Below the pieces are notes generated by a model. The model had not been told where the DNA came from. It did no database searches and was given only the letters and a program-made list of their open reading frames with translations. From JADFRG01 sp964590515 (GTDB lineage Bacteria > Chloroflexota > Anaerolineae > Anaerolineales > E44-bin32), in assembly GCA_964590515.1 (NCBI GenBank), contig CAZPZD010000070.1, forward strand, positions 1 through 7,524: a stretch of 7,524 bases of DNA, in the 5' to 3' direction. The translations under genes and the position numbers were made by a program. Shown here piece by piece: positions 1 through 6,394 of the stretch (within the stretch, counting starts at the first letter, position 1; each line of letters opens with the position of its first letter).

Positions 1-342
1 GTGATCGAGGAAGAACTTGCGTCCTTCGTGTCTTGGCTTGACACCCTATCAGTCACACCCGTAATACGCGAGCTCCATCAGCTAGCCGAGAGCATCAGGC
101 AGCAAGAGATGAAGAGAACCATAAGTCGCATGCCAGGATTGGACGAAGTCGAGAGGCAGCGAATCGAGGCTCTGACGCGCGCCCTGGTCAAGAAGCTCCT
201 GCATTTCCCAACGCTCTACCTGAAGGAACTGTCTCGATATGGCGAGGAGGTCCCTGGGGCTCTGCTCACTCGAAAACTCTTCGGGCTCGATGACCGCGAC
301 GAGGACGACAAGAATCACCAATACATCGAAGGACGGGGCTGA
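1..342 (+). CDS. hemA: Glutamyl-tRNA reductase, C-terminal fragment (5' end outside window)
   Basis: The enzyme reduces glutamyl-tRNA(Glu) to glutamate-1-semialdehyde with NADPH, the first committed step of the C5 tetrapyrrole pathway in the cytoplasm. Only the last 113 residues are visible. They match the C-terminal helical dimerisation domain: an EEELASFVSWLDTL stretch near residues 3-16, then 'VTPVIRELHQLAESIRQQEM' at about 18-37, then a helix with ALVKKLLHFPTLYLKEL at about 61-77, the usual 'KLLH.P...LK' element. The catalytic cysteine and the NADPH-binding domain would lie upstream. The GTG at base 1 is very probably an internal valine codon, because the fragment lacks two of the three domains and full-length proteins have over 400 residues. 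The TGA stop shares its last base with the hemC ATG. AGA/AGG and ATA codons occur here, as in hemC and hemD but unlike the genes after hemB. Confidence 0.9.
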   Translation: MIEEELASFVSWLDTLSVTPVIRELHQLAESIRQQEMKRTISRMPGLDEVERQRIEALTRALVKKLLHFPTLYLKELSRYGEEVPGALLTRKLFGLDDRDEDDKNHQYIEGRG

Positions 343-1280
343 TGGCCCCAACTAGGTCGGGTATCGTAGTTCTCGCCACTCGGTCCTCGGCTCTTGCACG
401 CAAGCAAACCGAAGCAGTCCAGGAAGCCCTAGCCCGCGCCTGGCCTGGCATCGCCTTTGAAAAGAGATTGATCTCCACGGAGGGCGACCGGACGTTGGAC
501 CGCCCATTACCCGAGATCGGCGGGAAGGGTGTCTTCACCCAGGAGCTCGAAGCCGCACTGCGAAGCGGCCAAGCGGACCTGGCTGTCCATTCACTTAAGG
601 ACCTTCCCATCCAGGACCCGCCCGGGCTGTGCATAGGGGCCGTCCTCAGAAGAGAGGACCCCCGGGACGTGATCGTGTCTTCCAACGGAGGCGGCCTTGA
701 GGCAATCAATGAAGGTGCAGTCGTGGGCACATCCAGCCTGCGCAGGCGTTCGCAGTTGCTCGCCTCGCGCCCAGATCTGAGGATCCAGTCAATTCGGGGC
801 AACGTCGAGACTCGGATTGAGAAAGTTCGCAAGGGCGAGTTCGACGCGGCTATTTTGGCCGCAGCCGGTCTATTGCGGCTTGGCCTGGAACGAGAGATCG
901 CCAGTTGGCTCTCCTTGGAAGAAATGCTTCCGGCGCCCGGCCAAGGCGCCATAGCTGTCCAATGCCGAGCCGGGGATCCAGTAGCGTTGGAGCTCCTGGC
1001 GCCGCTAGACGACGGGCCAACTCGCGCCGAGGTAGAGGCCGAGCGGGAATTCCTCGCCGCTTTGGGCGGAGGTTGCACAGCGCCGGTGGGCGCAAATGCC
1101 AAGTACCTCGATCGTTCCTTGATCCTGCGCGGCGTCGTGGGCTCGCTGGACGGGGAAAAGGTCATTCGAGTTACGCGGTCGGGGTCAAATGCTCTTGAGC
1201 TGGGCCAATCCTTGGCGGAAGAGGCGCTTGCACTTGGCGCGCAGGAGATCATTGCACATGCCAATATGCCGCACGCTTGA
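342..1280 (+). CDS. hemC: Hydroxymethylbilane synthase (porphobilinogen deaminase)
   Basis: This cytoplasmic enzyme joins four porphobilinogen molecules into the linear tetrapyrrole hydroxymethylbilane on a covalent dipyrromethane cofactor. At 312 residues it has the normal family length. The N-terminal 'LATRSSALAR' (11-20) is the substrate-binding arginine/serine motif. 'HSLKDLP' (83-89) carries the presumed catalytic Asp87. 'GTSSLRRRSQ' (129-138) and 'IRGNVETR' (151-158) supply further cofactor-binding arginines. 'LPAPGQGAIAVQCR' spans 196-209, and 'LGGGCTAPVGA' (241-251) holds Cys245, the cofactor attachment site. The start is set by GAAGGA at 328-333, 8 nt before the ATG, and the ATG overlaps the hemA stop by one base (TGATG). 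The 3' end overlaps hemD by 23 bp. All key residues are present, so it should be active. Confidence 0.97.
   Translation: MAPTRSGIVVLATRSSALARKQTEAVQEALARAWPGIAFEKRLISTEGDRTLDRPLPEIGGKGVFTQELEAALRSGQADLAVHSLKDLPIQDPPGLCIGAVLRREDPRDVIVSSNGGGLEAINEGAVVGTSSLRRRSQLLASRPDLRIQSIRGNVETRIEKVRKGEFDAAILAAAGLLRLGLEREIASWLSLEEMLPAPGQGAIAVQCRAGDPVALELLAPLDDGPTRAEVEAEREFLAALGGGCTAPVGANAKYLDRSLILRGVVGSLDGEKVIRVTRSGSNALELGQSLAEEALALGAQEIIAHANMPHA
1243..1247 (+). promoter_or_regulatory. Ribosome binding site that sets the hemD start
   Basis: AGGAG lies inside the 3' end of hemC, 10 nt before the ATG at 1258. It supports 1258 as the hemD start rather than the in-frame ATG at 1189, which would overlap hemC by over 90 bp and add a 23-residue arginine-rich extension with no counterpart in the family. 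Confidence 0.65.
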
Positions 1281-2049
1281 TGGGCTGCGAATCCTTGTCA
1301 CGCGACCTCGCAAAAAGGCCGAGCGGCTAATCCAGGCTTTGAATCGGCACGGAGCCCGCCCGGTCATTTTTCCAGTCATCCAGATCGAGCCCATCGCCGA
1401 TCACTCTAAACTCGATTCCGCCCTAGCACAGCTCCATCAATATGCGTGGGTCGTTTTCACCAGTGCAAATGGCGTGGAGCTTGTTTGCGGTCGAATGGAG
1501 GCGCTCAGCATGCCGGTCGGTAACCTAGCGGGGCAGAAAGTTGCCTGCATAGGCCCGGCCACGGCGCACGCGCTCGAAGCCTTAGGCGTGCAGGCAAATT
1601 TGATTCCGCAGGAATACGTCGGGGAGCAGTTGGCTGAAGCGATGGGAGAGGTTGCGGGGGCGCGGGTGCTGCTCCCTCGCGCCGAAGGGGGGCGCAGGGC
1701 CCTGCCAGACATGCTCACGGAGCGTGGGGCCCTCGTCGACGAGATCTCGATCTATCGGGCCGTCGCCGAAGCGCCTGATCCAAGCGCGGTCGCATTGATC
1801 AGGAAGGGCCTGGACGTCGTCACGCTTACCAGCCCCTCAGTCGTCCGTCAATTCCTGACCCAAATGATCAACTTGGGACTAGACCCGTTCCAGCTTCCGG
1901 GCGAACCCGCGATGGCCTGCATCGGACCGATAACCAGCAGAGCGGCAACCCTCGCAGGTTTCCAGCCCGAGATCGTCGCTACGACCTACACAGTCGACGG
2001 GCTGGTAGAGGCGATCTGCCGCTATATCGAGATGAAGGCGCTGGCATGA
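1258..2049 (+). CDS. hemD: Uroporphyrinogen-III synthase
   Basis: The enzyme cyclises hydroxymethylbilane with inversion of ring D to give uroporphyrinogen III, the branch point to heme, siroheme and corrins. With the start at 1258 it has 263 residues, normal for a stand-alone HemD. The family is poorly conserved, but its bilobed pattern is clear: 'LRILVTRPRKKAERL' (10-24), 'WVVFTSANGVE' (64-74), 'ACIGPATAHALEALG' (96-110), 'LLPRAEGGRRALPDML' (138-153), 'ISIYRAV' (163-169) with the commonly conserved Tyr166, 'VTLTSPSVVRQF' (188-199), and 'ACIGPITSRAATLAG' (220-234) followed by 'YTVDGLVEAI' (244-253). It overlaps hemC by 23 bp and ends in an ATGA overlap with hemB. Its position after hemC and before hemB strengthens the call. 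Codons ATA, CTA and AGG occur here but are rare downstream of 2.8 kb. Confidence 0.94.
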   Translation: MPICRTLDGLRILVTRPRKKAERLIQALNRHGARPVIFPVIQIEPIADHSKLDSALAQLHQYAWVVFTSANGVELVCGRMEALSMPVGNLAGQKVACIGPATAHALEALGVQANLIPQEYVGEQLAEAMGEVAGARVLLPRAEGGRRALPDMLTERGALVDEISIYRAVAEAPDPSAVALIRKGLDVVTLTSPSVVRQFLTQMINLGLDPFQLPGEPAMACIGPITSRAATLAGFQPEIVATTYTVDGLVEAICRYIEMKALA

Positions 2050-3086
2050 CCGAATTGACTGGCTCACTTCTGGGGAATCTCCGCGCTGAGATTGGCCGCC
2101 CTAGAAGGCTGCGCCTTACGCCTCTGCTCCGCAACTTGGTGCGGGAGACCCAACTCTCGGCTTCGGATCTAATCCTCCCTTGCTTCGTCCGGCACGGCTC
2201 GGATCTCCAGAGCGAGATCGCCTCAATGCCTGGGATCTTTCAGTGGTCGATCGATCGCCTGGTGGGCGAGGTGGACCAGGTCGCCTCGCTTGGCGTGCGG
2301 GCTGTGATCCTGTTCGGGATCCCAATCACAAAGGATTCGGTTGGAACGGAGAACTTCGCTCCGGATGGCATCGTCCAGCGCGCCATCGTTGCCATCAAAG
2401 CCGCCGTACCGGAGATGATCGTCGTAACCGATGTTTGCCTCTGCGAATACACGGACCACGGGCATTGTGGGCTTCTCAACGTCGGAGACCCGCTCCCCCA
2501 CCCAAAGCTGCCGGAGGGTTATGTGCTCAATGACGAGACACTAGAGGTTCTCCGCAGGGTGGCCGTCTCGCACGCAGAGGCCGGCGCAGATGTGGTCGCA
2601 CCCAGCGGCATGATCGATGGCATGGTGGCAGCTATCCGGCAGGCTCTCGACGCTGCCGATTTCAACCACATCCCAATCCTCTCGTACGCGGTGAAATATG
2701 CTTCGTCCTTCTATGGACCATTTCGTGAGGCCGCTGAGTCGGCCCCCAAGTTTGGGGATCGACGTTCTCACCAGATGGATCCCGCCAACGCCCGCGAAGC
2801 CTTGCGCGAAACCGCACTCGACGTGGCCGAAGGCGCAGACGTGCTCATGGTCAAACCCGCCCTGCCGTATCTCGACATCATCCGCCAGACGCGCGACCAT
2901 TTCCCCGAACTGCCGCTGGCCGCCTACAACGTGAGCGGCGAATACGCGATGGTCAAAGCTGCCGCCGCGAACGGCTGGCTGGACGAAGCGCGCGTCACGC
3001 TGGAAATCCTCACCGGCATCAAACGCGCCGGGGCCGATCTCATCATCACCTATCATGCAAAGGACGCTGCCCGATGGCTGAAGTAA
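2046..3086 (+). CDS. hemB: Delta-aminolevulinic acid dehydratase (porphobilinogen synthase)
   Basis: The enzyme condenses two 5-aminolevulinate molecules into porphobilinogen; family members are usually cytoplasmic octamers. It has 346 residues, slightly over the typical 320-340. The cysteine-rich metal site 'DVCLCEYTDHGHCG' (129-142) gives Cys131, Cys133 and Cys141, as expected for a zinc-dependent form. The two Schiff-base lysines are Lys217 in 'ILSYAVKYASSFYGPFREA' (211-229) and Lys270 in 'DVLMVKPALPYLDII' (265-279). 'FGDRRSHQMDP' spans 236-246. GAAGG at 2034-2038, 7 nt before the ATG, and the ATGA overlap with hemD fix the start. Oddity: codon choice switches within the gene. The first 14 Glu codons are 12 GAG and 2 GAA, while the last 7, from residue 251, are all GAA. 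The protein itself is uninterrupted, so the gene looks functional even if chimeric. It overlaps the next gene by 13 bp. Confidence 0.97.
   Translation: MTELTGSLLGNLRAEIGRPRRLRLTPLLRNLVRETQLSASDLILPCFVRHGSDLQSEIASMPGIFQWSIDRLVGEVDQVASLGVRAVILFGIPITKDSVGTENFAPDGIVQRAIVAIKAAVPEMIVVTDVCLCEYTDHGHCGLLNVGDPLPHPKLPEGYVLNDETLEVLRRVAVSHAEAGADVVAPSGMIDGMVAAIRQALDAADFNHIPILSYAVKYASSFYGPFREAAESAPKFGDRRSHQMDPANAREALRETALDVAEGADVLMVKPALPYLDIIRQTRDHFPELPLAAYNVSGEYAMVKAAAANGWLDEARVTLEILTGIKRAGADLIITYHAKDAARWLK
2738..2796. other. Sharp change in codon and tetranucleotide usage inside hemB (possible recombination or assembly junction)
   Basis: From reading codons by hand, GAG dominates glutamate upstream, with the last such codon at 2736-2738. 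From 2796 to the hemB stop, only GAA is used (7 of 7). CTAG occurs nine times before 2545 (82, 352, 429, 1005, 1423, 1525, 1879, 2101, 2541) and once after it (6418). ATA, CTA, AGA and AGG codons also become rare downstream. The interval encodes the strongly conserved SHQMDP region, where homologous recombination or assembler collapse between two genomes is most plausible. Which of the two happened cannot be told from the sequence. Confidence 0.55.
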
Positions 3087-4246
3087 CCCCCATGCCCACA
3101 CTCGCCCCCCGCGCCGCCGCCGAGCGGCAACTGCACGACCGGCACATGCTGGAGGCCGACTTTGACCTCGCGCCGTTCACCATCGCGTGGGAGGTCACCC
3201 GCGCGTGCGCCTTCGCCTGCGTCCACTGCCGCGCCGACGCGCAGCACACCCGCGACCCACGCGAACTGACGACCGAAGAAGGCCATCATCTGCTGGACCG
3301 CTTTAAGGAGTTCGGCAGCCCGATCGTCGTCTTCACAGGCGGAGACCCGATGATGCGGCGCGACCTGTTCGAGCTGATCCACTACGCAACCGAGCTTGGC
3401 CTGCGCGCCTCGCTCACGCCTACTGCCACTGCCCTGCCCACCCTGGAACGTTTGAATAAGGCGATGGAGGCAGGCGTGCGGCGCATCGCCCTGAGTCTGG
3501 ATGCGCCTTCACCCGAAGTCCACGATGCTTTCCGGCAGGTGCCCGGCTCGTGGGAGCGCACGATGAAGATTCTCCGCAACGCGCACTCCGTTGGCCTGAG
3601 CGCGCAGATCAACACGACCGTCACGAAATTCAACGTTCATCTGCTCCCGGACATGGTGAGATTTGTGGAAGAGGTAGGCGCCGTGCAATGGAGCGTGTTC
3701 TTCCTCGTCCCCACCGGGCGCGGCCAAATCCAGCACATGATCTCGCCCGAAGAACACGAGCGCGTTTTTCACTGGCTGTTTGATCTCTCTCAGCGCGGCA
3801 CGTTTGATATCAAAGCCACCGCTGCGCCGATGTACCGCCGCGTGGCGATTGAGCGCAAGCGCCAACTCCCCTCTGCCGCTGGGACAGGGGTTGGGGGTGA
3901 GACAGAAATCTCGTTTCAAGGCGCCGGTTTCCAATACGCCGACGGCCTCAACCGCCCGGTGAAAGGCGTCAACGACGGGCGCGGTTTCCTGTTCATCTCC
4001 CACATTGGCGAGATCATGCCCTCCGGCTTCCTACCGGTCTCGGCAGGCAACGTGCGCGAGGTGGATGTCGTGGAGACCTACCGTCACCATCCGCTCTTCC
4101 GCGACCTGCGCGACCCGGACAAGTTGAAGGGTCGCTGCGGTCGGTGCAGCTACAAGGTTGTGTGCGGCGGCCAGCGCGGCCGGGCCTACGCCCTCACGGG
4201 TGACTATCTCGAAAGCGACCCGGCCTGTGTCTATCAACCCAATTAA
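3074..4246 (+). CDS. Radical SAM/SPASM protein, AhbD/NirJ-like, heme-associated
   Basis: This is a 390-residue radical SAM enzyme. The CxxxCxxC motif 'CAFACVHC' (Cys45, Cys49, Cys52) binds the 4Fe-4S cluster that cleaves S-adenosylmethionine, and 'FTGGDPMMRRDL' (87-98) is the SAM-contacting GGDP segment. The C-terminal set Cys355, Cys358, Cys364 and Cys385, within 'GRCGRCSYKVVCGGQRGRA' (353-371), is a SPASM-like auxiliary-cluster region also seen in the AhbD and NirJ heme and heme-d1 enzymes. It most resembles a family I recall as TIGR04053; the exact reaction is unassigned. The operon context suggests a late, oxygen-independent heme step such as coproheme decarboxylation, which is an inference. 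AAAGGA at 3059-3064, 9 nt before ATG 3074, supports this start; an in-frame ATG at 3092 is possible. Residues 264-277 (low-complexity Ala/Gly/Pro/Thr) are encoded by a palindromic repeat. Confidence 0.88.
   Translation: MAEVTPMPTLAPRAAAERQLHDRHMLEADFDLAPFTIAWEVTRACAFACVHCRADAQHTRDPRELTTEEGHHLLDRFKEFGSPIVVFTGGDPMMRRDLFELIHYATELGLRASLTPTATALPTLERLNKAMEAGVRRIALSLDAPSPEVHDAFRQVPGSWERTMKILRNAHSVGLSAQINTTVTKFNVHLLPDMVRFVEEVGAVQWSVFFLVPTGRGQIQHMISPEEHERVFHWLFDLSQRGTFDIKATAAPMYRRVAIERKRQLPSAAGTGVGGETEISFQGAGFQYADGLNRPVKGVNDGRGFLFISHIGEIMPSGFLPVSAGNVREVDVVETYRHHPLFRDLRDPDKLKGRCGRCSYKVVCGGQRGRAYALTGDYLESDPACVYQPN
3864..3901 (+). repeat. Short REP-like palindrome embedded in frame in the radical SAM gene
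   Basis: A GC-rich hairpin has arms at 3868-3877 and 3881-3890 around a GCT loop, pairing at 8 of 10 positions, followed by a G-rich tail, TTGGGGGTGAG. It resembles the dispersed element with core CCCTCTCCC-GCT-GGGAGAGGG and a GGGTGAG tail that recurs in many bacterial genomes. Each arm differs from a perfect 10-bp palindrome by one base (G3875 and C3885). It adds about 13 residues (LPSAAGTGVGGE and neighbours) to a linker between the radical SAM core and the C-terminal cysteines, without a frameshift. No second copy was seen in the window. Confidence 0.55.
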
Positions 4247-4260
4247 CGCCTGAGGATCTC

Positions 4261-4944
4261 ATGCCAGAAGAAACCTCTCCCACCCTCAATCACTTTGCCA
4301 TCTTCGCTTTCAAAGAAGCGTACTGGACTCTGTCTGCCGAAACCCGCGCCGAATTCCATCGAAACTGGTTGGCCGGACTGCGCGCCGCCGCCCAGAAAGT
4401 GGACATCTATCAGCCCACCGAGAGCGGGGTTGATCTGACCGTGTGGAGCGCCCTGCCCGCCGAAGATAAGAACGACACCGCCAAGTTTTTCGACGGCTTT
4501 GCAAAAGCGAACAATCCCTTTCGTCGAATTCTCCAGCCGCTGCGCTCGCTGTGGGGCTACACGCGCCCCTCGCAATATACGAAGACCCGCTCGACGCAGG
4601 AAATCGATCCCTTCGGCGAAACGCGCAAGCCGTATCTCGTCATCTATCCCTTCGTCAAAACCACCGACTGGTATTTGATGAGCCGCGAGGCGCGGCAGGG
4701 GATGATGAACGAGCACATCCGCATCGGCAAGCAATATGAGGACATCACCCAACTGCTGTTGTATTCGTTCGGCGTTCAGGATCAGGAATTTGTCGTCGTG
4801 TATGAGATGCACGACCTGCTGCGCTTCTCTGATCTGGTGGATGAGTTGCGCTCCACCGAGGCCCGCCGCTACACCCTGCGCGACACGCCCCTGCACACCG
4901 CTATCTATCATCCGGCGGAGGAGACATTGGCCCTTTGGCGATGA
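4261..4944 (+). CDS. hemQ: Coproheme decarboxylase (HemQ/ChdC, chlorite dismutase family)
   Basis: HemQ oxidatively decarboxylates Fe-coproporphyrin III to heme b using peroxide, the last step of the coproporphyrin-dependent pathway. The 227-residue protein has the family's C-terminal half: 'YLVIYPFVKTTDWYLM' (125-140), with Tyr129 in the YPF/YPMSK position of the reactive tyrosine and Trp137. 'MMNEHIRIGKQY' (148-159) carries His152, the expected proximal heme ligand. 'QLLLYSFGVQDQEFVVVYE' (164-182) and 'ELRSTEARRYTLRDTP' (195-210) follow. The residue 13 positions after His152 is Leu165, where chlorite dismutases have the distal arginine by my recollection of the alignment, so chlorite-degrading activity is unlikely. 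It starts 14 bp after the radical SAM stop, the only gap in the operon; GAGGA at 4252-4256 lies only 4 nt before the ATG. It overlaps hemE by ATGA. Confidence 0.93.
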   Translation: MPEETSPTLNHFAIFAFKEAYWTLSAETRAEFHRNWLAGLRAAAQKVDIYQPTESGVDLTVWSALPAEDKNDTAKFFDGFAKANNPFRRILQPLRSLWGYTRPSQYTKTRSTQEIDPFGETRKPYLVIYPFVKTTDWYLMSREARQGMMNEHIRIGKQYEDITQLLLYSFGVQDQEFVVVYEMHDLLRFSDLVDELRSTEARRYTLRDTPLHTAIYHPAEETLALWR

Positions 4945-5993
4945 ATGCGAGCGAGCCTCGGTTTCTGCGCGCCTGCCGCCGTGAACCCGTGGACTGCACG
5001 CCGGTATGGTTTATGCGCCAGGCCGGGCGCTACATGGCCGAATATCGTGCCATCCGCGCCAAATACTCACTGCTGGAAATCTGCGCCCACCCCGACTTAG
5101 CCGCCGAAATCACCCTCCAGCCCGTGCGCGCCCTCGATGTAGATGCCGCCATCCTCTTCGCCGACATCCTCCTCCCACTCGTCCCGATGGGAATCGATTT
5201 GGAATTTGCCGCGGACGAGGGGCCAGTTATTCACAATCCCATCCGCACCTCCACCGATGTCGCGGCACTACGTTCCGTCGAGCCGCGCGAATCACTCGCC
5301 CATGTGCTCCAGGCCATTGGCCTGGTGCGCCGCGAACTTGGCGGCCACACGCCTCTCATCGGCTTCGCGGGGGCGCCGTTCACCCTCGCCAGTTACCTCA
5401 TCGAAGGAGGGTCATCGCGCACCTTCGTCAAGACCAAGCAAATGATGTATGGCGCGCCCCGTACGTGGCACGCGCTGATGGGTAAGCTGGCGGGCGTCGT
5501 CGCCGATTATCTGGTCGCTCAGACTGAAGCCGGGGCCCAGGCGGTGCAGTTGTTCGACAGTTGGGTCGGCTGCCTCAGCCCAGACGATTACTGCGAGTAT
5601 GTCCTGCCTCACTCGCAATTCGTCCTGCGCGCTGTCAGGGCCACCGGCGTTCCAGCGATTCACTTTGGGACAGGCACCGCGACCCTCATCCTGTGGATGA
5701 AAACGGCGGGTGGGGATGTGATCGGCCTCGACTGGCGTATGCCGCTCGATTTAGCCTGGAAGGCCCTCGGGCCGGAGACCGCAGTGCAGGGCAACCTCGA
5801 CCCCGTGGCACTGCTCGTAGAGCCCCCGTACCCAGAACTGGAGCGGCGTGTGCAGGCGATCCTGAAACAGGCGAGCGGCCGGCCTGGCCACATCTTCAGC
5901 CTGGGGCATGGCATTTTGCCGGAAACGCCAGTGGAGAACGTGAAGGCCGTAGTCGCGATGGTGCATGAACTTTCTGCGCGGGAGGCCGTATGA
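4941..5993 (+). CDS. hemE: Uroporphyrinogen decarboxylase
   Basis: This cytoplasmic, cofactor-free enzyme removes four acetate carboxyls from uroporphyrinogen III to give coproporphyrinogen III. The protein has 350 residues, the family norm. 'PVWFMRQAGRYMAEYR' (21-36) is the N-terminal signature with the substrate-binding arginines. 'FADILLPLVPMGIDLEF' (73-89) carries the catalytic Asp75. 'GFAGAPFTLASYLIEG' (141-156) includes Tyr152. 'LFDSWVGCLSP' spans 204-214, 'QGNLDP' 283-288, and 'FSLGHGILPETPVENV' (319-334) contains His323. The usual PEYR reads AEYR here. ATG 4941 is chosen because it forms an ATGA overlap with hemQ. A TTG at 4935 is 11-12 nt from GGAGGAG (4917-4923) and is the main alternative, adding two residues. 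The next gene also overlaps by ATGA. Confidence 0.96.
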   Translation: MNASEPRFLRACRREPVDCTPVWFMRQAGRYMAEYRAIRAKYSLLEICAHPDLAAEITLQPVRALDVDAAILFADILLPLVPMGIDLEFAADEGPVIHNPIRTSTDVAALRSVEPRESLAHVLQAIGLVRRELGGHTPLIGFAGAPFTLASYLIEGGSSRTFVKTKQMMYGAPRTWHALMGKLAGVVADYLVAQTEAGAQAVQLFDSWVGCLSPDDYCEYVLPHSQFVLRAVRATGVPAIHFGTGTATLILWMKTAGGDVIGLDWRMPLDLAWKALGPETAVQGNLDPVALLVEPPYPELERRVQAILKQASGRPGHIFSLGHGILPETPVENVKAVVAMVHELSAREAV

Positions 5994-6394
5994 CAATTGA
6001 CTGGATCGGCGTGCTGGCCGCCGCCGCCACGTTCTTCGGCATCTGGTTCGGGCACGTCGGCGTTCGCAAGATCGAGGCCGCCTCACCGACGATCTGGTTG
6101 CCGACGGTGATTGCGCTGACGCTGGGGCTGGCACTGGAAGCGGCTGCGCTGCTGACCCAAAACCTTTACGTTTCCGGGGTGCTGGGCATTGTGGGCATCA
6201 CAATGCTGTGGGACGCACTGGAATTTTCGCGCCAGCACAACCGGGTTCGGGACGGCCATGCCCCCGCCAACCCCCACAACCCGCGCCACACTCGCTTGCT
6301 GGCCAAAAGCAAATCGGCTACCACCGTCAATTGGCTCGACCGCGACCCGCTGGGACATGTCGTCAACTTGCCCCCCGAGGTGCAATCGTTATGA
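5990..6394 (+). CDS. Small three-helix membrane protein, function unknown (DUF4491-like)
   Basis: This is a 134-residue protein of unknown function. Three hydrophobic stretches are visible: about 5-22, 34-55 and 59-77. A charged, histidine- and arginine-rich cytoplasmic-looking tail follows, with 'DALEFSRQHNRVRDGHAPANP' features from about 75 to 95. There is no signal peptide. It resembles the next gene in architecture and in spaced residues: an AT in helix 1, V-x-x-(I/E) before the first loop, W-x-P before helix 2, an LG-x-x-G...W....E pattern in helix 3, then R...G..P.NP. The tail is longer here, by about 40 residues. It lies between hemE and hemH with ATGA overlaps on both sides and GGGAGG at 5980-5985, 4 nt before the start, so it is surely co-translated with the heme genes. 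A role in the membrane-linked end of the pathway is inferred only from position. Confidence 0.8.
   Translation: MTIDWIGVLAAAATFFGIWFGHVGVRKIEAASPTIWLPTVIALTLGLALEAAALLTQNLYVSGVLGIVGITMLWDALEFSRQHNRVRDGHAPANPHNPRHTRLLAKSKSATTVNWLDRDPLGHVVNLPPEVQSL

Noticed and set aside
1..3. GTG at base 1 as a true start of a short protein
   Set aside because: The sequence is only the HemA dimerisation domain; the window edge simply cuts the gene.
1189..1257. Longer hemD start at ATG 1189
   Set aside because: It adds a 23-residue Arg/Leu-rich extension inside hemC with no family counterpart; the AGGAG at 1243-1247 points to 1258.
266..1264. 332-codon open frame on the minus strand opposite hemC
   Set aside because: It is antisense to a fully conserved hemC, rich in Ser/Arg/Pro as expected for a mirror frame of GC-rich coding DNA, and has no recognisable motif.
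2541..3101. 186-codon minus-strand open frame across 3' hemB
   Set aside because: It is a shadow of hemB; the absence of stops reflects the codon bias of the sense gene.
3864..3901. Hairpin in the radical SAM gene as an intrinsic terminator
   Set aside because: No U-tract follows; the tail is G-rich and the reading frame continues through conserved downstream motifs.
4247..4260. Promoter, terminator or riboswitch in the only intergenic gap
   Set aside because: The gap is 14 bp and holds just a Shine-Dalgarno-like GAGGA; there is no room for other elements.
4243..4911. 222-codon open frame on the minus strand opposite hemQ
   Set aside because: It spans nearly the whole of hemQ in mirror phase; its translation shows no family features, while the sense strand has all HemQ motifs.
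4261..4944. Chlorite dismutase rather than HemQ
   Set aside because: There is no distal arginine at the expected spacing, and the gene lies among heme-synthesis genes next to hemE and hemH.
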